64,000 bases of DNA from Amycolatopsis tucumanensis (GTDB lineage: Bacteria > Actinomycetota > Actinomycetes > Mycobacteriales > Pseudonocardiaceae). A program made the translations under genes and the position numbers. Location of the stretch: positions 1 through 64,000 of the forward strand of contig NZ_JAKGSD010000034.1 of NCBI RefSeq assembly GCF_021654135.1, written 5' to 3'. Below the pieces are notes generated by a model, which saw only the letters and a list, made by a program, of their open reading frames with translations, ran no database searches and was not told the DNA's origin. This document shows, piece by piece, positions 16,579 to 25,698 of this stretch (within the stretch, counting starts at the first letter, position 1; the number at the start of each line of letters is the position of its first letter).

Positions 16579-17849
16579 CGACCGGCTCCATCACGGAGGG
16601 CAGCCTCGAAACGGGTCAGCGCTGCGTCCAGTTCGTCGCCGCCGTGGCTCGCGGACACGTACCAGACGCCTCTGCCGGTAACCCAAATTCCGTGCTCGAC
16701 CAGCGATTTCGCCAGCCTTTCATAACGAGCGAGGTCGAGTTGCTGCAGCGACCGGTAGTCGGAAACGTCGGCGTCGCCGAACGACACGTGGAACGCCGCC
16801 GGCACCCCCTGCACCCGCAACGGCAGTCCGAATTCGACACCGAGGTCCCGCAGCCCCACGATGAGGCTTCGCGAGTGTTTGGCGATCCGCTCGTACGGCG
16901 GGTCCTCCAGCAGGCTCGTCAGTGCCGCGGTTACGGCGGCTGTCGCCATGACCGAGCTGTTGAAAGTCCCGGAGTGGTTCACTTCTCCGGTTCCGAAACG
17001 GCTCATTAGCTCGCTGCGCCCCACCAGAGCAGAAACCGGGAAGCCGCCTGCCAGCGCTTTGCCGTAGGTGGCCAGGTCGGGCGTGACTCCATAACGTTCC
17101 GCGGCGCCACCCAACCCCAGCCTGAAACCGGAAATGACCTCGTCGAAGATCAGCACCGCGCCGAACTCGGTGCACAGCCGGCGCACCTCTTCCAGGTAAC
17201 CCGGTTTCGGCTCGATGACTCCAGCGTTGATCATGAGTGGCTCCATGATCACGGCCGCGATCCGGTGCTGTTCCAGCGTCTCTGCCACCTGGACCGGATC
17301 GTTCCAGGGCACAACCACGAAATCGTCCAGATGACTCTCGAGCTGTCCTGCGCTCGCGGTTCCCCAGTGACCGTCTCGCGGGCTCGTCAGGACGTTGTCC
17401 AGCCAACCGTGGTAGTGGCCCTCGAACCGCAGTACCTTCGTCCGCCCTGTCGCCGCGCGAGCCAGGCGCAAGGCAGCCTGCACCGCCTCGGTACCCGAGA
17501 CGCCGAACCGCACCATCTCCGCCCAACCCACAGTGCGGCAGACGAGTTCCGAAGCTTGCACCTCGAGCTCGTGCTGCCCTCCGAAGATGACGCCGTTCCG
17601 GCAGGCCTCGAACACGGCGTTGACGACAGCTTCCGGTGCGTGTCCAAGGAAGTTCGGGCCCTGGCCGAGCAGGTAGTCGACGAAGTCGCGCCCGTCGACG
17701 CTGTACAGCCAAGCCCCTTTGGCCCGCTGGATGAAATCCTGCGCGCCGCTCAATCGGACGTTGGAGTGCACTCCCCCGGGGGTTCGCAACTGCGCACGTT
17801 GCCTGAGCTCGGCGGAACGCAGGCACGTCCCCGGCGAGTCGTTGAGCAT
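16575..17849 (-). CDS. class III aminotransferase, glutamate-1-semialdehyde aminomutase-like
   Basis: A 424-residue fold-I PLP enzyme. Asp236 in FDEVISGFR pairs with the pyridine nitrogen and Lys264 in TYGKALAGGFP forms the internal aldimine; GVSGTEAV binds phosphate. The overall pattern, including PNFLGH and NHSGTFN, is that of glutamate-1-semialdehyde aminomutase-like transaminases, but genomic context (FAH, hydroxyacid oxidase, RidA) points to catabolism, not haem synthesis. The ATG has GGGAGGG 7 bases upstream. First gene of the leftward operon and transcribed divergently from the IclR regulator. Confidence 0.86.
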   Translation of the reverse strand: MLNDSPGTCLRSAELRQRAQLRTPGGVHSNVRLSGAQDFIQRAKGAWLYSVDGRDFVDYLLGQGPNFLGHAPEAVVNAVFEACRNGVIFGGQHELEVQASELVCRTVGWAEMVRFGVSGTEAVQAALRLARAATGRTKVLRFEGHYHGWLDNVLTSPRDGHWGTASAGQLESHLDDFVVVPWNDPVQVAETLEQHRIAAVIMEPLMINAGVIEPKPGYLEEVRRLCTEFGAVLIFDEVISGFRLGLGGAAERYGVTPDLATYGKALAGGFPVSALVGRSELMSRFGTGEVNHSGTFNSSVMATAAVTAALTSLLEDPPYERIAKHSRSLIVGLRDLGVEFGLPLRVQGVPAAFHVSFGDADVSDYRSLQQLDLARYERLAKSLVEHGIWVTGRGVWYVSASHGGDELDAALTRFEAALRDGAGR

Positions 17850-17916
17850 GGAAATCCCTCCCGCACCGCCGAACGGCCGACACCCCCTCCTGCCGGGAAC
17901 CCGCCGAGCTGCGTTT

Positions 17917-17942
17917 CACTAGATAAAACTGACAATCTATTG
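17917..17942. promoter_or_regulatory. inverted repeat in divergent promoter, candidate IclR operator
   Basis: CA-n-TAGAT, ten bases, ATCTA-n-TG: seven of the eight arm positions pair, and the arms are separated by about two helical turns. It is the most AT-rich part of the 235-bp gap between the divergent aminotransferase and IclR genes. The layout fits a dimeric regulator controlling both directions. Binding by the adjacent IclR protein is inferred. Confidence 0.45.
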
Positions 17943-18084
17943 TGCTCAAGGTACGGCTCATTCGATCAGGCCGTCAAGGGGGCGCGTTCAACCAGCGGTG
18001 AAGCCCTTGGCCCCCTGACAGTCGATCGCGCAGCTGACTAAGCTCTGAAACAATCACATTGGCAACCGAAACGAGGAGGAAGAC

Positions 18085-18906
18085 GTGGCTCGCCGTCGCA
18101 AGCAGGACCCGGACGACACCGCTTCGGGCGGAAGCGCTCGCGTAGAAGAGGAGCGCGACTACTCGGTACGCGCCGTCGAACGCGTATGCCTGATCTTGAA
18201 CCTGCTGCAGGAGTCCGTCGACGGCATCACCCTCAACGAGGTCGCCCAGACGACCGGCTTGCCGAAGTCCTCGGCGTTCCGCTACCTCTGGACTCTGGAG
18301 AGCCACCGCTACGTCGAGCGCGACGAGGAACGCGGTCTGTTCCGCCTCGGCCTCGGCTTCGTCGGGATGCAGTCGAGGCACCTCGAGATCCTGCGCGAAC
18401 GCGCGCGCCCGTCACTCGCAGCGCTGCGCGACGAATTCGGCGAGACGGCGAATCTGGGGCTCCTCGACGGGGACCACGTCATATACATCGACATCGTCGA
18501 GAGCAGGCGTGGCGTGCGCCTGGCCGCCGCGCGCGGCGATCACGATCCCCTGCACTCCACCGCGTTGGGCAAGGCGATCGCGGCGCACCTTCCCGAGGAC
18601 CGGGTTCGCAGCCTGCTGGAGACCACGGGGCTACCTCCTCGGACGTCCAGCACGATCACTTCGCTGGACGACTACTTGGATGAACTCGCCAAGGTGCGCC
18701 GCGCCGGCTATGCCGTGGACAACGGGGAGAACGAGGAGGACGGTCGCTGTGTCGCGGTACCGCTTCTCGCGACACACCTGCCGGCAGCGATCAGCGTGAG
18801 CGGGCCTGCCTCCCGTTTCTCCATGCAGGACGTGAAGCGAGTGGCCAAGACGCTGATCGAGGTGGCTGCGGGGATCGCCACGAACCCGTTGACCGAGGAG
18901 CGTTGA
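18085..18906 (+). CDS. IclR-family transcriptional regulator
   Basis: A 273-residue regulator. Residues about 28-90 are the IclR winged helix (YSVRAVERVCLILNLL, then LNEVAQTTGLPKSSAFRYLWTLE), and about 105-265 the ligand-binding domain, with LHSTALGKAIAAHLP and the characteristic GYAVDNGENEEDGRCVAVPL loop. The N-terminal 25 residues are a charged tail. GTG start with GGAGGA about 7 bases upstream. It lies between the two leftward catabolic groups and probably responds to a pathway metabolite, controlling the divergent operon. Confidence 0.9.
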   Translation: MARRRKQDPDDTASGGSARVEEERDYSVRAVERVCLILNLLQESVDGITLNEVAQTTGLPKSSAFRYLWTLESHRYVERDEERGLFRLGLGFVGMQSRHLEILRERARPSLAALRDEFGETANLGLLDGDHVIYIDIVESRRGVRLAAARGDHDPLHSTALGKAIAAHLPEDRVRSLLETTGLPPRTSSTITSLDDYLDELAKVRRAGYAVDNGENEEDGRCVAVPLLATHLPAAISVSGPASRFSMQDVKRVAKTLIEVAAGIATNPLTEER

Positions 18907-18911
18907 TCCGG

Positions 18912-20399
18912 TCAACGGTTTCGGTAGACGACTTGGTCTTCGAAGGGGTACATCGGCCTGCGCCGGTGCAGGTACTCGAAAGCGCCCAGGTTCATGGCCG
19001 CGATGCCTGGCGTGTCCACGGTGACGAGTTTCTGCGCGACGGGGGCGTAGGCCGCCCGGGGGGCGTTGCATCCCTTCGCGACCACCACCCGGTAATCCCG
19101 GACGTCGATGCCCAGCGAGCGGTACTGCTGCAGGCTCGTGTTGGCTGTCTGCTTGCTCATGACCACCAGCGTGTGCCCGTCTGAGGTGTCCAGCACAGCG
19201 GTCGGACCCATGTCGAAGAACCGGAACCCACCATGTGTGGGTCGAGGCTCCTCGAAACGCCCATCGGCCAGCCGGCGCACGACCGCCTCGACCCGGACCG
19301 GTTGACCGGCCGAATGCGGATGGCGCGCGCCGACCTCGAGGGCCACCTCAGCCCCCTCACCCGCATCCACGCACTCCGCGACTGCTTCCGGGTCCCACAG
19401 GGTCTGCAGCAAGGAACGCACTCCTACCTGCTGGGCCACGGCCAGGATGACAGTCGAGTCCCCGGGTGCTCCACCCCCCACGTTGTCACCCACGTCCAGC
19501 AGAACCACTGGGCCGGCGTCAGCGTTCCGCGCCAGGTCGAGCGCTGCCCGCACGTCATGCCCCTCGCCCTGCAACTCGCCACGACAGGACCAGATCTCGT
19601 CCGCGAGCTCGTCCGCGGCCGCCGCCGCTGCCCGCGGATCCCCGTCGTGGATCGAGATGCACGACATGCCCATGTGCGACACGTCCGCGTACGGGAACCC
19701 CTCGACCACGCTCGCGGAAAGCATCCCGGGCCGATTCTTGATAGCGGCAGCAGTGGCCACCAACCCGGCCATGGGCTCCTCGTCTGTGGTCTGACGCGCG
19801 ATGTTGACGACGAGAGGCAGTTGCCGCAGCGCTTGGACCGGTCGAACCTCCTCCCGGATCGCCCGCACCAGCAACCGGGCGCAGTCCACTGCCCTCTCGG
19901 CGGCGTCGACGTGTGGGTTCGTCTGGTACACGAGGGTGATCGTCAGCGCGTCGATCAGCTGCTGGGAAACGTTGGCGTGCATGTCCAAGACCGCGCCCAC
20001 AGGCACATCAGGTCCCACGGTCGCGCGCACCATACGCGCCAGCTCCCCATCGGCGTCCGGCACGTGCTCGGCGACCGCCGCACCATGAAGCGCCAACAGG
20101 ATCCCGTCCCACGGACCATCGGCAGCAAGGCGATCCACCATCTCGGTCGACAGCTGCTCGAAGGCGTCCCGGGTGATCGGTCCAACCGGGTTGACCCTTC
20201 CGAACAGCAGCGGGACGAGTTCGAAGCCGAGTTCCGAGCTCGCCTGGATAAAGCCCCCGATCGTCGCGTGCGAGCTCGCGAACTTGTCGATGATCTCGCC
20301 GTCCCGGTAAACGCCGCCCTCGTTGAACAGCTCAAGATCCGCGGCGATGGGCGAGTACGTGTTCGCCTCGTGGTAGATGCCCAGAGTCGCTATCCGCAA
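18912..20399 (-). CDS. M81 family metallopeptidase (MlrC-like)
   Basis: A 495-residue zinc peptidase family protein. MlrC of this family opens the linearised cyanotoxin microcystin, but most members have unknown peptide-like substrates. Expected metal ligands are visible in YHEANTYSP, ALHGAAV, DMHANVS and TNPHVD, all near the N-terminal half; the C-terminal domain follows from about residue 300. The start is a TTG, strongly supported by a consensus AGGAGGT four bases upstream and by the family N-terminus (MRIA..GIYHEANT). Converges on the IclR gene, 5 bp apart. Context suggests hydrolysis of the compound imported by the nearby ABC transporter. Confidence 0.88.
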   Translation of the reverse strand: MRIATLGIYHEANTYSPIAADLELFNEGGVYRDGEIIDKFASSHATIGGFIQASSELGFELVPLLFGRVNPVGPITRDAFEQLSTEMVDRLAADGPWDGILLALHGAAVAEHVPDADGELARMVRATVGPDVPVGAVLDMHANVSQQLIDALTITLVYQTNPHVDAAERAVDCARLLVRAIREEVRPVQALRQLPLVVNIARQTTDEEPMAGLVATAAAIKNRPGMLSASVVEGFPYADVSHMGMSCISIHDGDPRAAAAAADELADEIWSCRGELQGEGHDVRAALDLARNADAGPVVLLDVGDNVGGGAPGDSTVILAVAQQVGVRSLLQTLWDPEAVAECVDAGEGAEVALEVGARHPHSAGQPVRVEAVVRRLADGRFEEPRPTHGGFRFFDMGPTAVLDTSDGHTLVVMSKQTANTSLQQYRSLGIDVRDYRVVVAKGCNAPRAAYAPVAQKLVTVDTPGIAAMNLGAFEYLHRRRPMYPFEDQVVYRNR

Positions 20400-20695
20400 C
20401 GGTACCTCCTGGTCGAAGACTCGGATTGGCGGGAAAAACAGTCAAGCCACCACCATCGCGCCAGCGGCGCGGGAAGCCTGCCGGATCGCCAGGCGACTGC
20501 GCCGGCGTTCTCGTCCAGCGCAGTGGCTCCTCCGCTGGTGGGTCCTCCTGGAGCTGCGCCGTGAGCGCTCGAGCAGCTCCGTCAGGTCACAAGCCCTGGC
20601 TTGACGCGGTCTCGGAGATCCACACACTGGCTCTGCCACCGCAGGTGACCAGGGCGGGCACGGTGTCCTGTCCCACTGGTTTCAGGCATGGCCGG
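20400..20695. other. 296-bp intergenic gap, no gene recognised
   Basis: This gap separates two leftward genes (fold-II PLP enzyme and M81 peptidase). Apart from the ribosome-binding site at its left end, I see no convincing gene: short open frames are Arg/Ser-rich and match no family. It may contain a promoter for the M81 gene or the remains of a lost gene. Confidence 0.5.
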
Positions 20696-21820
20696 TCACC
20701 GCACCTCCGACAACGTCGCGGATACGCTGGCCCTCCGCGACGACATCCAGTCGTCCACATTTGTGGCGACATCCCGGACAGCGACTGTGCGCAGGCGCTC
20801 GGCGTCTCCGTGGAACCGGTTGAGATCCTTCCACCCGGCTCCTGTGACGACCAGGACGACGTCGTCATGCGAACCGATGCGACCCCTCCGGACGTCGTCA
20901 ATGAGGACGGCCAGGGCGCACGCGGACGCAGGTTCGGCGAAGACACCCTCGGTAGACGCCAGAGCACGCTGCGCTTCCAGGATGGCAGTGTCCGGAACAG
21001 CCCCGGCCCATCCTCGGGTGCTTCGCACCGACTCAGCGGCGCGCCGCCCGTCCGGCGGACTCGGCAGTTGAAGAGCCGAGATGTCACTGTTGCAGGCACC
21101 GACATGCGGATGGTCGATCTCACCGGCGAGGTAGCGCGCGATCGGTGCGCAACCGGAAGGCTGGCACGCGACTACCTTCGTCCTCGATCCGCGGCTTCGC
21201 AACCCCCGCGCGATCGCCACCAGAAGCCCGCCACCGCCAGTCGGCACGTAGAGGTGCGACATGCTGGGCGCTTGCTCGGCCAGCTCGTAGCCGATGGTGT
21301 CGGCGCCGCGCATCCCCTCGGGATTGAACTCGTGCGCGGTGATCCCCAGGTAGAGGTTGTGCCGTTCCGCTGCCGCCCGCACCTCGTCGAACAGCCCTCG
21401 TTCGGCCGCCCTTGTCGCCGCCCTCCCGACACCCTCGACCAGGAGCAGCTCGGTCGCGTAGGGCAGGATCGACAGCCGCTTTTCCGCGGGTGCGGACGCC
21501 ACCATGCAGAGGCACCCAGGCAAACCCGCGCGAGTTCCGTACGCCGCCATCGCCATCCCGGCGTTGCCCGAAGACGTCGCGATCCACCCGGACATCCCGT
21601 CACGCAGGGCCAGGGACACCGACATCGCCGCTATGCGGTCCTTGTAGGAACCTGTGGGGTTCAACGACTCGAGCTTGGCACGAAGTCGCGCCAGACCGAG
21701 TTCGGCCGTGAGCCGGGGAAGCTCGACGAGTGGCGTGTCACCCTCACCGAGACTCACGAAGCTGGTCACCGGAGGCAGATCGGCGGCAAAGCGCTCCAAC
21801 CCACTATGACGATCTGTCAT
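20696..21820 (-). CDS. fold-II PLP enzyme, threonine synthase-like
   Basis: A 374-residue tryptophan-synthase-beta superfamily enzyme. Lys60 in NPTGSYKDR is the PLP lysine, TSSGNAG binds the substrate carboxylate and PTGGGGL the phosphate. It resembles threonine synthases and related ammonia-lyases, but the genome context is catabolic, so beta-elimination or replacement on an amino acid released by the neighbouring hydrolases is more likely than threonine synthesis. The ATG at 21820 has GGAG 5 bases upstream and overlaps the end of the M14-type gene by 17 bases, indicating coupling. Confidence 0.82.
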   Translation of the reverse strand: MTDRHSGLERFAADLPPVTSFVSLGEGDTPLVELPRLTAELGLARLRAKLESLNPTGSYKDRIAAMSVSLALRDGMSGWIATSSGNAGMAMAAYGTRAGLPGCLCMVASAPAEKRLSILPYATELLLVEGVGRAATRAAERGLFDEVRAAAERHNLYLGITAHEFNPEGMRGADTIGYELAEQAPSMSHLYVPTGGGGLLVAIARGLRSRGSRTKVVACQPSGCAPIARYLAGEIDHPHVGACNSDISALQLPSPPDGRRAAESVRSTRGWAGAVPDTAILEAQRALASTEGVFAEPASACALAVLIDDVRRGRIGSHDDVVLVVTGAGWKDLNRFHGDAERLRTVAVRDVATNVDDWMSSRRASVSATLSEVR

Positions 21821-22775
21821 GTCCGCTCCTGTTCTCCGCACTCGCGTCGGCCATCACGAACAGCACGTCGCCGCGTCGTACGCGTGCCTGCCTGCGCAGG
21901 AACATCACGAAGCCGGCCTTCGTCGCGCACACGGCTTGGACCTCGTCGCCGTCGAAGGTGTACAGGTGCCCGATCTCAGCGCCGGCCTGAACGAACGCCC
22001 CCGCGCCAACCGCCGTGACGAACAGACCGTCGCATCCCGACTGCATCCCGCTGTCGAGATCGCCGGTACCGTGAACCCATTGCGCGGGCGCGGCCGGGGA
22101 GCGCGTGAAGCGCTCCGACACCATCCCGTTGGCGGCCATGACCGAAAGCACGCCACGCACGTACGCGTCGAGCTCGGCTTTCCGGATCTCACCACCACCT
22201 GAACACTCCGCGTAGATAGAGGGTATGCCTCGTTCAGCGGCAACGGACAGGCTCCGGCCGGTCGAAGGTCTCGGGTGCTGCCAGATCATCGGCGCTCCGA
22301 AGGCTTCTGCGAAGGTACGTGACTCCCGGGAGGCAGCGTGTCCCTCCGAGAAGCCGCAGAACAGCGGCATGCTGTAACGGCTACCCGCGGAGTGCAGGTC
22401 GATCAGCACATCCGCTTTCAGGAGGACCTCGCTAGTCAGCCCAGCGGCCACGGCAGCCGTGGGACCGGCGTGGGCGGCTCCCGGAAAGCTCCGCGCCAGG
22501 TTCTCTCCATCGAGGGGACTGGTCCTGCTTGCCGCGGCCCAGGCCGCGGGATGCGCGCGGGCAACCGCGAGCACCGTGCCGGAAAGATCGATCCCGGCGA
22601 GTTCGCGCACGACCCGCAGGACCGCGAGCACTCCCTCGTCCTCGTCCCCGTGAACCCCGCCAAGAAGCGCCAGCGTCGGTCCAGCTCTGCGTCCCCGCAC
22701 CCTGATCAGGCACGAGCCGCCGGGAAGGACCTGATGATCTGATTGCCCTCCCTGACCTGGGCTGAATGCCGTCAT
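21804..22775 (-). CDS. M14-type zinc deacylase (succinylglutamate desuccinylase/aspartoacylase family)
   Basis: A 323-residue enzyme predicted to cleave an N-acyl group from an amino acid. The zinc site is His42 and Glu45 in GGVHGDE plus His128 in DLHSAG, and a later Glu in YAECSGGGE is well placed for catalysis. The C-terminal ~100 residues resemble the beta-rich domain of this family. The ATG at 22775 gives a normal N-terminus but lacks a clear ribosome-binding site; GTG starts further upstream (to 22892) cannot be excluded. First gene of a leftward unit, divergent from the ABC importer. Confidence 0.82.
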   Translation of the reverse strand: MTAFSPGQGGQSDHQVLPGGSCLIRVRGRRAGPTLALLGGVHGDEDEGVLAVLRVVRELAGIDLSGTVLAVARAHPAAWAAASRTSPLDGENLARSFPGAAHAGPTAAVAAGLTSEVLLKADVLIDLHSAGSRYSMPLFCGFSEGHAASRESRTFAEAFGAPMIWQHPRPSTGRSLSVAAERGIPSIYAECSGGGEIRKAELDAYVRGVLSVMAANGMVSERFTRSPAAPAQWVHGTGDLDSGMQSGCDGLFVTAVGAGAFVQAGAEIGHLYTFDGDEVQAVCATKAGFVMFLRRQARVRRGDVLFVMADASAENRSGHDRSS

Positions 22776-23089
22776 GCCGATTCGAACGAGATCACTCGCA
22801 CCTCCGCCGTGGGCCAACCGGGTTTCATCTGGCGAACCACATGTCTCAGATGAGCATACATCCGCCCGCAAGCAGCCATGGCGTGTTGACACGAACTTGA
22901 ACAGGATGTCTCATGTGATGAAACTTCATGCGGCCATCCGCGATGGTGATGCCCCTGGCGCACCGATCACTTCGTGACGCAGCCGCCTGCGAACTCGCCA
23001 CCCGCAGAAACAGCAAGCACGCATCTTTCCGGCCAGCTGGTTCCGCCGAAGGACTCCCCCGACAAACACCCCTCAACTAGGAGCGAGAC
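22776..23089. promoter_or_regulatory. divergent promoter region between deacylase and ABC importer genes
   Basis: This 314-bp gap has no convincing gene. It holds a perfect CATCTG (22826-22831) / CAGATG (22847-22852) inverted repeat with a 15-bp spacer, two copies of ATGTCTCA (22841-22848 and 22906-22913), and a TTGACA hexamer at 22886-22891 reading toward the importer, with no strong -10 match. AGGAG at 23079-23083 is the ribosome-binding site of the substrate-binding protein. These are candidate regulatory elements only. Confidence 0.45.
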
Positions 23090-24736
23090 ATGTCGCCCAA
23101 CCCCCAGATGAACCGCCGGACCCTCCTACAGGCCGCCGGATTCACTGGTATCGCCCTCACCACCGGGGCCTTGAGCGCAACACTCAGTTCCTGCGGAACC
23201 GGCGGGAACAGCACCTCGAACGGCCTCGCCGCCTCAGGCACCGCTGCCAGCGGAAGCGCACTCCAGCCAGGGCAGAGCCTCGAAGGCACGATCTACAGCG
23301 ATGTGATCGGCCCCCTTCCTCGTGGCGGAAGCCTCGACATCACCCTCACGTTCCCGTCCGCGACACTGAACATCCTTTCCACCACCGCCTCCAACACCCA
23401 GTGGTACGCCGACCCGTGCCACGATTTCCTCGAGCGCTTCGACACCCGCGGAAATCTCGTGCCCTCGTTGGCGCAGAAGCTCGAGTTCGTCAACCCCACG
23501 ACATACCGTTACACCCTGCACGAGGCTCGCTTCCACAACGGCCGCCAGGTCACGGCCGACGATGTCGTCGCCACCGTCGAACAGGTCCGCAGCCCTGCCC
23601 TGGGTTCCAACCGCGCAGGCGCCTTCCGCGATGTCCAGGTGAAGGCCGTTGACGTGAAGACCGTGGAGTTCGTTCTTCCCGCACCCAACGCGGGATTCCG
23701 CTACAACCTTCCCGGCTTGTGCATCGCTCCCGCCGAGGCCCTCAACCAGCTCGGTGACAGTCCGATCGGTTGCGGCCCGTACCGCTTCGAACGGTGGGTG
23801 AAGGACTCGTTCATCGACTACACGGCTTTCCCCGATTACTGGAACAAGGAGCTGCCACGGCTCGACCGGCTCCGGCTCACCCTCCGCACCGACCAGCAAG
23901 CGGCAGCCCAATCGATGCGCGCTTCGCAGACCGACGTGCTGGACGTTGTGCCAGCGGCGCAGGTTGGCGCGTTCAAACAGCTGGTCGATTCTAAACAGTT
24001 GAACGGCGTCACCTATTCCGCCGGTTGGACTTTCGCCGGCCTCAACACCCGATCACCCGCTCTCGCCGACCCACGTGTCCGTCAGGCACTCGCGCTCACC
24101 GCGGATCGGGCCACGATCGCACGTGTCACCGGCGGCGGTCTCAACGAACCCTTGTGCACCGCCCCCTACCCGCCGTCCGACAGCAACTACCCCAAGAACC
24201 TCGACTACAACCGGGACGTCGCGAAGGCGCAGTCCCTCATGCAGCAGGCGAACGCGAGCAACCTGACCGTGAACATCCTCACCATCGACGCGGTCTCCGA
24301 GGCCGCGGCGACGGTGCTGCGGAGCAACTGGGGCGAGATCGGAGTCACCGCGAACATCTCGCGCGTCGACGCCCCGACCTACGTCAGCCGACGGACCAAG
24401 GGCGATTTCGAAGCCGTTGTCAGTCAGTGGTTCCTCAGCCCGGAGCCGTCCTACGTCATCGATCCGCTCTTCTCGTCAAAGGGAACCAGCAACTTCTGGG
24501 GCTACAACAATCCCCGCGCCGACGAACTCATCGTGCAGGGGCGCACCACCTTCGATCCCGCGCAACGCGCGTCCATCTACAACGAGCTCTTCAAACTCAT
24601 CTTCATCGACGAACCGACGATGATTCCGTTGTCCACGGCCGGCCGCCTCATGGTCTACAAGCCCGGCGTCAACGGTGACATGATCGTGCCGAGCTCCCTC
24701 GGCTTGTGGCGGTACGCAATCGCCGCCAAGAGGTGA
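23090..24736 (+). CDS. ABC transporter substrate-binding lipoprotein, peptide/nickel type (SBP family 5)
   Basis: A 548-residue extracytoplasmic solute-binding protein. The N-terminus has a twin-arginine-like MNRRTLLQAAG, a hydrophobic stretch and a lipobox ending LSSC, so it is probably a Tat-exported lipoprotein. The rest matches the dipeptide/oligopeptide-binding fold, with IGCGPYRFERWVKD as the family signature and a C-terminal region ending in aromatic-rich WRYAIAAKR. AGGAG lies 6 bases before the ATG. It is the first of five importer genes. Confidence 0.9.
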   Translation: MSPNPQMNRRTLLQAAGFTGIALTTGALSATLSSCGTGGNSTSNGLAASGTAASGSALQPGQSLEGTIYSDVIGPLPRGGSLDITLTFPSATLNILSTTASNTQWYADPCHDFLERFDTRGNLVPSLAQKLEFVNPTTYRYTLHEARFHNGRQVTADDVVATVEQVRSPALGSNRAGAFRDVQVKAVDVKTVEFVLPAPNAGFRYNLPGLCIAPAEALNQLGDSPIGCGPYRFERWVKDSFIDYTAFPDYWNKELPRLDRLRLTLRTDQQAAAQSMRASQTDVLDVVPAAQVGAFKQLVDSKQLNGVTYSAGWTFAGLNTRSPALADPRVRQALALTADRATIARVTGGGLNEPLCTAPYPPSDSNYPKNLDYNRDVAKAQSLMQQANASNLTVNILTIDAVSEAAATVLRSNWGEIGVTANISRVDAPTYVSRRTKGDFEAVVSQWFLSPEPSYVIDPLFSSKGTSNFWGYNNPRADELIVQGRTTFDPAQRASIYNELFKLIFIDEPTMIPLSTAGRLMVYKPGVNGDMIVPSSLGLWRYAIAAKR

Positions 24737-24747
24737 ATAGGGGGAAC

Positions 24748-25698
24748 ATGTCGCGGTTTCTTCTCGGTCGCCTGGGCGCAGGCCTGGTCACCGTCTTCGT
24801 AAGCACCCTCGTCGTCTTCGCGATCGTGCGGTTCATCCCGGGCGATCCGGTGTCCGCACAACTCGCGCAGGGCGGCTTAAGTCCGGAGGCGCAGGAAGCT
24901 CTGCGCAGCCACTACGGCCTCGATCACTCGATACCTGTCCAGTACCTCACGTGGATGGGCTCGATCCTGCACGGTGACTTCGGCAGTTCCTTCCTGACGC
25001 AGGAACCGGTGGTCACCGAGGTCGCCAGCCGGATATCCCGGACCATCTACCTTGCGGCCGCGGGAATCCTCGTAGCACTCGCGGTCGCCGTGCCTGCAGC
25101 CATCGCTAGCGCTCGGTACGCAGGCCGGCGCGCCGACGTCACGATCGCGACCGGCGTCTCGGTCCTGATCTCGATCCCGAACTTCATCATCGGAATCCTG
25201 CTGATCGTGGTGTTCGCGGTTCAGCTGCGCATCTTCCCAGTCGCAGGGTACGTCGATCCGACTGCCGATCTGGGCACCTTTTTCCAGAGCATGGTTCTTC
25301 CCGCGCTGACCATCGGTCTTCCGGCCTCCGCGGTCATCGCACGTGTGCTGAGATCGAGTCTGCTGGACGAAATGCGCCGGGACTACGTACGTACCGCGGA
25401 GGCCCGTGGGTCGTCGAGAATGCGAACGATCGTCCGGCACGGCCTTCGAAACGCGTCGATTCCCACAGTCACGATCGTCGGACTCCAGGTCGGCTACCTA
25501 CTCGGCGGCGCCTTCGTCGTCGAACTGCTCTTCACGTACCCGGGAGTCGGGCTGCTGCTTCTCAACTCGATCACCCAACGGGACTACCCGACCATCCAGG
25601 CCTGTCTGCTGTTCTTCGCAGTCGCTTTCGTCATCGTGAACCTGATCACCGACATCCTGTACGCGGTCCTCAATCCTCGACTGAAGGTGCAGCAATGA
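24748..25698 (+). CDS. ABC transporter permease (DppB-like)
   Basis: A 316-residue inner-membrane permease with about six hydrophobic segments. N-terminal RFLLGRLGAGLVTVFVSTLVVF and FIPGDPV are the DppB hallmark, and the EAA loop lies around YVRTAEARGSSRMRTIVRHGLRNA, which contacts the ATPases. ATG preceded by GGGGG; the stop overlaps the next gene as ATGA. Confidence 0.92.
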   Translation: MSRFLLGRLGAGLVTVFVSTLVVFAIVRFIPGDPVSAQLAQGGLSPEAQEALRSHYGLDHSIPVQYLTWMGSILHGDFGSSFLTQEPVVTEVASRISRTIYLAAAGILVALAVAVPAAIASARYAGRRADVTIATGVSVLISIPNFIIGILLIVVFAVQLRIFPVAGYVDPTADLGTFFQSMVLPALTIGLPASAVIARVLRSSLLDEMRRDYVRTAEARGSSRMRTIVRHGLRNASIPTVTIVGLQVGYLLGGAFVVELLFTYPGVGLLLLNSITQRDYPTIQACLLFFAVAFVIVNLITDILYAVLNPRLKVQQ

